Positions 14,844-19,196 of a stretch of DNA of 19,196 nucleotides are shown here, piece by piece; position 1 is the stretch's first letter; the number at the start of each line of letters is the position of its first letter. The translations under genes and the position numbers were made by a program. The stretch spans positions 1 to 19,196 of the forward strand of contig JAUHZM010000021.1 of assembly GCA_030426005.1 (NCBI GenBank), written 5' to 3'. This DNA comes from Gammaproteobacteria bacterium (GTDB lineage: Bacteria > Pseudomonadota > Gammaproteobacteria > Arenicellales > Arenicellaceae). The notes below the pieces were generated by a model that did no database searches, had not been told where the DNA came from, and saw only the letters and a list, made by a program, of their open reading frames with translations.

Positions 14844-15422
14844 ATGGCGAAAATGCGAACACGAGACCTGATTCTGGATGTCGCGCTGGTGCTCCTCAAC
14901 GAGCGCGGCGAGAGTGTGGTGACCAGTGTGGACTTGGCGCATGAAATGAATATTAGTCCAGGGAATCTCTACTACCATTTCAAAGGCAAGGAGCAAGTGG
15001 TCGAAGAGTTGTATGCCCAGTTTCATGCGCGCGTGTTGGTGGCCTTACAGCAAATCGCTGCACAGGCACGAGGCAATACCAAGGAAACGCTGGCCGGCTT
15101 GACCGTGATCTCCGACATCCTGCAACAATTTAGATTCATCAGTCAGGACCTGCGTGGAATACATAAACGCTATGTGACGCTGCGTGAATCCATCGCCAAG
15201 CTCTTGAGTTTGCTGTATCAGACATTAAGTAGTCTAGTGAAGCTGATTATGGATAAGGCTCAGGTAGCCGACTCCTCCAGTGCGTCTGAAATGCTGGCTG
15301 ATAACTTGCTCTATACACTGATCAGTTATGGTAGCTACGATGATTTAATCACCACCAAGAAAACGCAAACCAGCATCGAAGAACATCTGTATCTTCACTT
15401 TTTACCTTTCATCGACGATTGA
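14844..15422 (+). CDS. phaD: TetR-family regulator of PhaD type
   Basis: A 192-residue regulator. I place the start at the ATG at 14844 (MAKMRTRDLIL), because PhaD proteins begin almost directly with the MKTRDRIL-like helix; the 27 residues of frame upstream look non-coding and overlap the promoter. The N-terminal HTH is at about 26-46 and ends in the TetR hallmark ISPGNLYYHFKGKE. The C-terminal part is helical, with FRFISQDLRGI matching the PhaD subgroup. In Pseudomonas, PhaD acts on the phaI and phaC1 promoters, probably sensing an acyl-CoA-type signal. Here it lies between two phasin genes that share an upstream element. It is followed at 6 bases by a PF09650-type gene. Subgroup assignment is by resemblance. 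Confidence 0.83.
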   Translation: MAKMRTRDLILDVALVLLNERGESVVTSVDLAHEMNISPGNLYYHFKGKEQVVEELYAQFHARVLVALQQIAAQARGNTKETLAGLTVISDILQQFRFISQDLRGIHKRYVTLRESIAKLLSLLYQTLSSLVKLIMDKAQVADSSSASEMLADNLLYTLISYGSYDDLITTKKTQTSIEEHLYLHFLPFIDD

Positions 15423-15428
15423 GACCCC

Positions 15429-15710
15429 ATGAGCAAAATCCACGTAAAACGCGAACTCGACTTGAACGCAGAAGAATGCAATGCCTTGGCTGAAAAACTG
15501 CTCGGTAAGCTTACAGCCAAGTTCGGTGGTAGCTATAAACCCGATGGTGAAAACTATCGGTATCGTCATACCGCTGGCGTAGATGCCACGGTTGAACCGC
15601 GTGCTGGGGAACTGACTGTCAATGTAAAGTTAGGCTTTATGACGCGCGCATTGGCACCACAATTGGAACGTGAAATGAACAAAGTTCTGGACGAGCATTT
15701 GCCCGCCTAG
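15429..15710 (+). CDS. Putative polyhydroxyalkanoic acid system protein (PF09650/PHA_gran_rgn type)
   Basis: A 93-residue cytoplasmic protein that I recognise as the small family found beside phasin and PHA-synthase genes. It opens with a strand and helix (IHVKRELDLNAEECNALAEKLLGKL), has a central KFGGSYKPDGENYRYRHTAGVDATVEP, and a beta segment (GELTVNVKLGFMTRALAPQLE) leading into a C-terminal helix with conserved LEREMNKVLDEH. No catalytic motif is visible. The biochemical role is unknown; the name comes from genomic context. It starts 6 bases after the phaD stop and so is almost surely cotranscribed with it. No terminator was seen after it, so reading through into the second phasin gene is possible. 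Confidence 0.84.
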   Translation: MSKIHVKRELDLNAEECNALAEKLLGKLTAKFGGSYKPDGENYRYRHTAGVDATVEPRAGELTVNVKLGFMTRALAPQLEREMNKVLDEHLPA

Positions 15711-15725
15711 CGCGGGATTCAACGA

Positions 15726-15761
15726 TTAGAATCCAGATTCTAATTAGGGCGCAGTTTCTAA
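15726..15761 (+). promoter_or_regulatory. Shared composite element upstream of the second phasin gene (copy 2)
   Basis: TTAGAA (15726-15731), six bases, TTCTAATTAGGGCGC (15738-15752), three bases, TTCTAA (15756-15761): the same order and spacing as at 14049-14084. Here the inverted repeat is longer and perfect, ATTAGAATC (15725-15733) with GATTCTAAT (15736-15744) around CA. It begins 15 bases after the PF09650-type gene and is 82 bases before the phasin ATG. Confidence 0.75.
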
Positions 15762-15771
15762 CCTGCAGCGC

Positions 15772-15777
15772 TAAACT
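15772..15777 (+). promoter_or_regulatory. Possible -10 box of the second phasin gene
   Basis: TAAACT starts 46 bases after the first base of the composite element, exactly as TATTAT does at the first phasin gene. Conserved placement is the main support; the hexamer itself is only a fair match. Downstream, ACCTG (15817-15821) can pair with CAGGT (15831-15835) and partly cover the AGGTGA ribosome binding site at 15832-15837. Confidence 0.4.
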
Positions 15778-15843
15778 TATTGCCATCTAAAACACGAACC
15801 GTGCTCGGTCAAACTGACCTGCACACATTTCAGGTGAACAAAC

Positions 15844-16563
15844 ATGGCAGATGAAAAAAATGCTGTAGAGCAAGTTGCAGAGAAAGCAGAAGAGACCAAA
15901 AAGGTGGCGAAGAAAGCCGCCAAAAAGGTAACGAAGAAAGTAACCAAAAAGGTCAGCAAAAAGGCTGCTACTGCAAAAAGCACGGCGAAGAAAGCAACCA
16001 AAAAGGTAACAAAGAAAGCCACGGCTGCAAGCAAAAAGGCGACTAAGAAGGTAACCAAGAAAGCGGAGTCAGTAAAAAAAGCGGCGACGAAGAAAGCCAC
16101 TGCCGCAAAGAAAACAGCCAAGAAAGCCACTAAGGCTGAAGCCAAGAAAGTTGAGAACCGCATCGATCAATTGCAAGCCATGCTGAAAGATAACTTGTCT
16201 GGCTTGAGCGGTGACAAAGCGGAAGCCATGGCAAAGAATATTTGGTTAGCGGGTCTCGGTGCGTACTCGCGTGCGTATGAAGAACTATCTGAACGCTATG
16301 AAGACGTGCAAGACAAGTACGAAGAAATCAACGCCGAAGGTCAGAAAGTATTCGCCGACTTGGTTCAACGCGGACAATCTATGCAAGGCGAGCTTGAAGA
16401 GAGCGTCAGCAAAGGTCGCGAATCACTCGAAGAACGCGTAGAAGAGTTCAAAGAGCGTTTCGGTGGTGGTTTGTCTTCCTTCATGGACATTCCTGAGCGC
16501 CTTCGCGAGGCGGCAGAAAAAGTTGAAGAAATCAGTCAACGTTTACGCGGCAAGAAAAAGTAG
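15844..16563 (+). CDS. Phasin with N-terminal histone H1-like Lys/Ala-rich domain (PhaF-like)
   Basis: A 239-residue protein in two parts. Residues 1-17 are acidic. Residues 18-102 are a low-complexity, strongly basic stretch built from KKA, KKVTKK and AAKKATKK units, like histone H1 tails and the DNA-binding tail of Pseudomonas PhaF. Residues 103-239 are the phasin domain: ENRIDQLQAMLKD, the conserved NIWLAGLGAYSRAYEEL, a long coiled-coil-prone helix, then FMDIPERLREAAEKVEEISQRL. In Pseudomonas PhaF the basic tail is C-terminal; here it is N-terminal. The likely role is to tether PHA granules to the nucleoid and segregate them at division (inferred). The phasin half is paralogous to the protein at 14145 (WFAGLGA/WLAGLGA, DIPARL/DIPERL). 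AGGTGA six bases before the ATG is the ribosome binding site. Confidence 0.88.
   Translation: MADEKNAVEQVAEKAEETKKVAKKAAKKVTKKVTKKVSKKAATAKSTAKKATKKVTKKATAASKKATKKVTKKAESVKKAATKKATAAKKTAKKATKAEAKKVENRIDQLQAMLKDNLSGLSGDKAEAMAKNIWLAGLGAYSRAYEELSERYEDVQDKYEEINAEGQKVFADLVQRGQSMQGELEESVSKGRESLEERVEEFKERFGGGLSSFMDIPERLREAAEKVEEISQRLRGKKK
15898..16149 (+). repeat. Degenerate low-complexity repeats coding the Lys/Ala tail
   Basis: Imperfect short units such as AAGAAAGC, AAAAAGGTAAC and AAGAAAGTAACC recur through this stretch, encoding the KK-A/V-T/A pattern. The units vary in length and codon choice, as expected for an expanding protein repeat rather than a mobile or CRISPR repeat. Length variation between strains is likely here. 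Confidence 0.7.
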
Positions 16564-16585
16564 ACCACGTAGCGAACACCTTAAT

Positions 16586-16621
16586 AAAAGTGGTGTACCC
16601 AGAACGGGACACCACTTTTTT
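16586..16621 (+). terminator. Intrinsic terminator after the long phasin gene
   Basis: AAAAGTGGTGT (16586-16596) pairs perfectly with ACACCACTTTT (16609-16619), and the loop can extend the stem by CCC with GGG (16598-16600, 16606-16608). T's run on to 16621. The A-rich 5' arm means it could also work in reverse, but no gene converges on it. Confidence 0.9.
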
Positions 16622-16685
16622 ATTGCCTGTGATTAATGGTTGATATATAGTTGAGCGATCAAGTAAATAACAAGAGGGAGAAACT

Positions 16686-17102
16686 ATGTCTCAATCAGCT
16701 TTAAATTTTGTGTTATCGATAAACGCATTGCAGGGTCGAATCAGTAAACGGCTTGGCATGTCTTTAGCGATTCATGGTGTGAGTCTCAGCGAATTTCATG
16801 TATTGCATGAGTTGGCGAACGCGCCTGAAAAAACGTTGAATCGTGCCAGCTTGGCGCAATCGGTAAATCTGAGCGCATCGGGTGTGACACGCTTATTGAA
16901 TCCGCTGGAAAAATTGCATCTGGTAGAAAAGCAGAAGAACGCGCGTGATGCTCGGGTGAGTTTGGTGCATCTGACCGCGGTTGGACTTGAAACCTATCAA
17001 AACGCAAAAGTGACTTACGGCCAGACTGCAGAGACGATGCTAGCGGGTATCGACTCGACGGAACTTGACGCAGTCACACCTGTGTTAGATAAAGTGGGGT
17101 AG
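16686..17102 (+). CDS. MarR-family transcriptional regulator
   Basis: A 138-residue winged helix-turn-helix protein. The N-terminal helix (SALNFVLSINALQGRISKRLG) is for dimer formation. The DNA-binding region runs from about 35 to 105: FHVLHELANAPEKTLNRASLAQSVNLSASGVTRL holds the two HTH helices, and KQKNARDARVSLVHLT is the wing with the DxR signature (Asp-Ala-Arg) typical of MarR. The C-terminal helices are slightly short but complete. GAGGGAG (16674-16680) five bases before the ATG is a strong ribosome binding site. MarR proteins usually respond to phenolic or oxidative signals and control a neighbouring gene. The adjacent membrane genes are candidates, but no operator was identified. It has its own terminator-like hairpins downstream. 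Confidence 0.9.
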   Translation: MSQSALNFVLSINALQGRISKRLGMSLAIHGVSLSEFHVLHELANAPEKTLNRASLAQSVNLSASGVTRLLNPLEKLHLVEKQKNARDARVSLVHLTAVGLETYQNAKVTYGQTAETMLAGIDSTELDAVTPVLDKVG

Positions 17103-17108
17103 TGAAAC

Positions 17109-17151
17109 AGCCACGACCTAGTGTTCTAGGTCTGGCTGATTTCAGCTTTTT
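17109..17151 (+). terminator. Overlapping hairpins after the MarR gene, probable terminator
   Basis: GACCTAG (17115-17121) pairs with CTAGGTC (17126-17132) around TGTT, and AGCC (17109-17112) with GGCT (17134-17137) can extend it. The GGCT arm is shared with a second hairpin, GCTG-ATTT-CAGC (17135-17146), which is followed by five T's (17147-17151). The two folds exclude each other in part. A terminator is the simplest reading; the second stem alone is weak. Confidence 0.55.
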
Positions 17152-17255
17152 GAACTTGAATGTAATCCGAAATCACATCAACCCGTTTTACCCAAAAGGG
17201 AAGTTTATGCTCTGAACGCCGCCGAAGCAGAAACAACTGTGCTGACGTCGTAATA

Positions 17256-17489
17256 GTGCGCAAGGCCTTAGTGGTTTTTGGTGCCTTGGGCTGCTTCTAC
17301 CTTGGCCACTTGGCATCGGACGTGTTTAAAGACAGTTGGCTGTTCCCCGTCGCCTTGAGTATGATCGGTTTAGATGTGATTTATTTAGGCGTTGTGTGGC
17401 AAAAAAATGAAGCACGCATCACCCGAGCTGCTCGTAAGGTTCTGCCTGAGTCGCTAAAAACCTTGCTTGAATCGAAACTTTTGGGCTAA
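17256..17489 (+). CDS. Small hypothetical membrane protein
   Basis: A 77-residue frame starting at GTG, the only reasonable start: the frame is open upstream to a stop at 17163 but holds no other ATG or GTG in phase. Two hydrophobic segments (LVVFGALGCFYLGHLA at about 5-20 and WLFPVALSMIGLDVIYLGVVW at about 28-48) flank a short polar turn. A basic, amphipathic tail follows (KNEARITRAARKVLPESLKTLLESKLLG). No family is recognised. There is no clear ribosome binding site. Coding status is supported by the plausible membrane topology and by its position in a same-strand series with no competing frame. It may be cotranscribed with the DoxX-like gene 90 bases on. Confidence 0.55.
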   Translation: MRKALVVFGALGCFYLGHLASDVFKDSWLFPVALSMIGLDVIYLGVVWQKNEARITRAARKVLPESLKTLLESKLLG

Positions 17490-17579
17490 CAATTAAGATC
17501 AAACGGAACTGCCCCAATGCCCTGTGTTAACGTTCAAATAGCACAAGGCGCCCCCAATATTGATTGACCGGATTGTATT

Positions 17580-18059
17580 ATGACCAACGTGATTATTATT
17601 TTAGCCCTGTTAATCAGCCCCATGGTGGCCGCGTTCATTTACACAAAGGTCACCGGCAAGGCTGTTGCAATTCAGCACACGGCCTGCTGGGGTTTGGGGA
17701 TCGCCTTCTTGTTTTTTCCTTTGGGCCATTTCGTGAAGACTCAAGGTATGGTGGATATGCTGCCACCCTGGGCACCAGCACGTGAGCTTCTAGTGTATCT
17801 GACCGGTGTGCTCGAGCTGGCCATCGGTATTGCCCTATTTATCCCTAGGTCCCAGCCATTAGCTGCCAAACTGGCGATTGCTGTGTTCGTGTTGTTCTTT
17901 CCAGCAAATATCTATGCGGCGATTAACAGTGTTGGCTTGGGTGGTCATCAGTCGGGGCCCGCTTATTTGCTGATTCGTGGCCCCCTACAGCTGGTATTAA
18001 TTGCTTGGGCGTATTTTCTTTGTGCTCGTGACAAAGCTTCGCAGCAACCCGCAGTGTAA
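17580..18059 (+). CDS. DoxX-like integral membrane protein
   Basis: A 159-residue protein with about five hydrophobic segments: 4-20, 35-50, 70-86, 92-112 and 133-148. The pattern GIAFLFFPLGHF, MVDMLPPWAPARELLVYLTGVLE as PPWAPARELLVYLTGVLE, and LAIAVFVLFFPANIYAA followed by GPAYLLIRGPLQLVLIAWAY is typical of the DoxX/DoxD-like superfamily of unknown or redox-related function. The ATG at 17580 is preceded by AT-rich DNA with no clear Shine-Dalgarno. An overlapping frame from TTG at 17564 was dismissed. The next gene begins 13 bases after its stop. A substrate cannot be stated; the family name rests on overall resemblance. Confidence 0.78.
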   Translation: MTNVIIILALLISPMVAAFIYTKVTGKAVAIQHTACWGLGIAFLFFPLGHFVKTQGMVDMLPPWAPARELLVYLTGVLELAIGIALFIPRSQPLAAKLAIAVFVLFFPANIYAAINSVGLGGHQSGPAYLLIRGPLQLVLIAWAYFLCARDKASQQPAV

Positions 18060-18072
18060 TCGTACTTTAATT

Positions 18073-19196
18073 GTGCGCCGCGTGTTTTACTGGCTTAAGG
18101 TTGGCTTAATCAATGCGACGATTCTGTTCGTGTTACTCGAGCTTTCAGCGTTCTTAATACACCGAGTACAGCAGGGAACGAATTTCTATCAACAACGACC
18201 TCAGCTTGCATTGCTACCCGAAGTCGAGCAAGGAAAAGTTGCGCTAAAAAAGTATATACATCCCTATTTCGGTTACATGAACTATGCGCCAGGCGCACGC
18301 TTCTCCAATCGAGAGTACAACAATTTCGGTTTTAGGTCCGCTGGATTCGATTACCCCTATGTGAAGTCCAACCAAGAAGAGCACATCATCGGGATTTTTG
18401 GTGGTTCCGTGGCGGTGCAGGTCTTTGCTCAAAGTCGTGACGTCATTATTCGTGGCCTGCAGGCAGACCCAAGATATAAAGATAAGAAAATCATTGTGCT
18501 GGCGTTTGCACAGGGCGGCTATAAACAACCTCAACAGCTACAATTACTCAGTTATTTTCTGTCTATCGGTCAGCACTTTGATACCGTCATTAATCTGGAC
18601 GGCTTCAATGAGATCGTGTTGTCGGAGAAGAATACTCAGCGAGGTGTGGCGATCTCGATGCCAAGCGCGGGGCATATGCTCGAGATGATGGATATCTTGA
18701 ACCAGTCAGAATTGAGTGCGGAAAAAATTGAGGCGCTGGCAGAAATCAGTCGATTAAAGCGACGGATAAACCGAATGGCTGAGTTGGCTAATCAGAGCAA
18801 TCTCGCGGTTGGTTGGTTCTGGGCGACCACGATTAGAAACATCGCTGTTCACGACTTAAGTGAGGCCATAGTTCGGTATCAATCGATCCACTCACTGCCA
18901 TCGAAGGACTCCGTCGTTTATCTAAACCCCAGCAGGGAGTCTCTAACTCGCACTCAAGCCTTTAGCAATGTTGCTGACTACTGGCGTGACACGTCGATAC
19001 TGATGCACAAACTCGCGACCGCCAATGACATCAAGTACCTCCATGTGTTGCAGCCAAACCAGTACTTTGGGGATCGTATTTTTGGGCCGGAAGAAGCCAA
19101 GATTGCGATTGATTTCAAACATATCTATAGCGCAAACGCCAAAGATGGGTATCCTTACTTGGCTGCGCGAGTAGATGACTTCAAGGCGCATGGCGT
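18073..19196 (+). CDS. Membrane-anchored SGNH/GDSL-like protein, 5' part (3' end outside window)
   Basis: The frame is open for 374 codons to the window edge. The start is GTG at 18073 (a second GTG is three codons on; the first in-frame ATG, at 18277, would drop the anchor). Residues 5-30 (FYWLKVGLINATILFVLLELSAFLI) form an N-terminal membrane anchor. The SGNH blocks then appear: GIFGGSVAV with the putative nucleophile Ser112, AFAQGGYKQPQQLQLL (about 144-159) as the glycine block, and TVINLDGFNE (171-180) carrying the Asn. The catalytic Asp/His block would lie beyond the window. Related proteins with the GGYKQPQQ signature are called SGNH/GDSL hydrolase family and are often found near envelope or polysaccharide genes. 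The substrate is unknown. It lies 13 bases after the DoxX-like gene, probably in the same transcript. Confidence 0.75.
   Translation, partial: MRRVFYWLKVGLINATILFVLLELSAFLIHRVQQGTNFYQQRPQLALLPEVEQGKVALKKYIHPYFGYMNYAPGARFSNREYNNFGFRSAGFDYPYVKSNQEEHIIGIFGGSVAVQVFAQSRDVIIRGLQADPRYKDKKIIVLAFAQGGYKQPQQLQLLSYFLSIGQHFDTVINLDGFNEIVLSEKNTQRGVAISMPSAGHMLEMMDILNQSELSAEKIEALAEISRLKRRINRMAELANQSNLAVGWFWATTIRNIAVHDLSEAIVRYQSIHSLPSKDSVVYLNPSRESLTRTQAFSNVADYWRDTSILMHKLATANDIKYLHVLQPNQYFGDRIFGPEEAKIAIDFKHIYSANAKDGYPYLAARVDDFKAHG

Noticed and set aside
15898..16149. Short repeats that might suggest a CRISPR or tandem satellite array
   Set aside because: Repeat units are irregular, lack unique spacers of constant length, and are translated as a Lys/Ala-rich tail.
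15777..16163. A 128-codon minus-strand frame with long Phe/Ala/Val runs that looks like membrane helices
   Set aside because: It arises from reading the AAG/AAA-GCC repeats of the Lys/Ala tail backwards; the phasin on the plus strand explains the DNA.
17564..17785. A 73-codon plus-strand frame overlapping the start of the DoxX-like gene
   Set aside because: It starts with TTG, has no family character, and overlaps a clearer membrane-protein frame.
1..19196. tRNA, rRNA, insertion sequence, attachment site or replication origin
   Set aside because: I looked for tRNA-like cloverleaf ends, transposase motifs with terminal repeats, and DnaA-box clusters, and saw none; this is a by-eye scan, not a covariance-model search.

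Overview
The window reads as a chromosomal segment of a Gram-negative proteobacterium, most likely a marine or otherwise sodium-using gammaproteobacterium. The grounds are the Na+-pumping oxaloacetate decarboxylase (oadGAB), a Pseudomonas-like type 2 LeuA, a periplasmic molybdate-binding protein, a lipobox lipoprotein of the RT0821/Lpp0805 type, and a PhaD/phasin storage-granule locus resembling that of pseudomonads. Genes are tightly packed, with no gene-free stretch above about 165 bases. No rRNA, tRNA, insertion sequence, phage gene or CRISPR array was seen. The genus cannot be fixed from the sequence alone.

Layout. 1-4146 (+): the 3' part of a MORN-repeat gene, whose stop overlaps the start of modA, then modABC (molybdate ABC importer) with overlapping stops and starts, then an EamA-type transporter 18 bases further on. 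4176-5866 (-): a serine hydrolase of the beta-lactamase fold and an Lrp/AsnC regulator. The regulator is divergent from leuA (6002-7678, +), and a perfect palindrome lies in the shared intergenic region. 7788-8255 (+): a small lipoprotein behind an unusually structured spacer. 8347-13490 (-): an M18 aminopeptidase, then oadG, oadA, oadB and a gamma-carbonic-anhydrase-like gene set 2 bases after oadB. 13555-14028 (+): a membrane-anchored J-domain protein, divergent from the aminopeptidase.

14145-16563 (+) is a polyhydroxyalkanoate (PHA) granule locus: a short phasin, a PhaD-type TetR regulator, a PF09650-type PHA-system protein, and a long phasin with a histone H1-like Lys/Ala-rich N-terminus. 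No PHA synthase is in the window. Its most striking feature is a composite element found upstream of both phasin genes and nowhere else that I noticed: TTAGAA-N6-TTCTAA followed 12 bases later by another TTCTAA, with a possible -10 box at exactly the same distance. I infer it is the operator of a local regulator, with the PhaD-like protein as prime candidate. The long phasin also has its basic tail and phasin domain in the opposite order from Pseudomonas PhaF.

16686-19196 (+): a MarR regulator, a small two-helix membrane protein, a DoxX-like membrane protein, and the 5' part of a membrane-anchored SGNH/GDSL-like protein that runs off the window.

I see no wholly new multi-gene system. The best leads are the shared phasin element, the swapped phasin architecture, the coupling of a MORN protein to molybdate uptake, the carbonic-anhydrase-like gene coupled to the sodium-pump decarboxylase, and the structured leuA-lipoprotein spacer.
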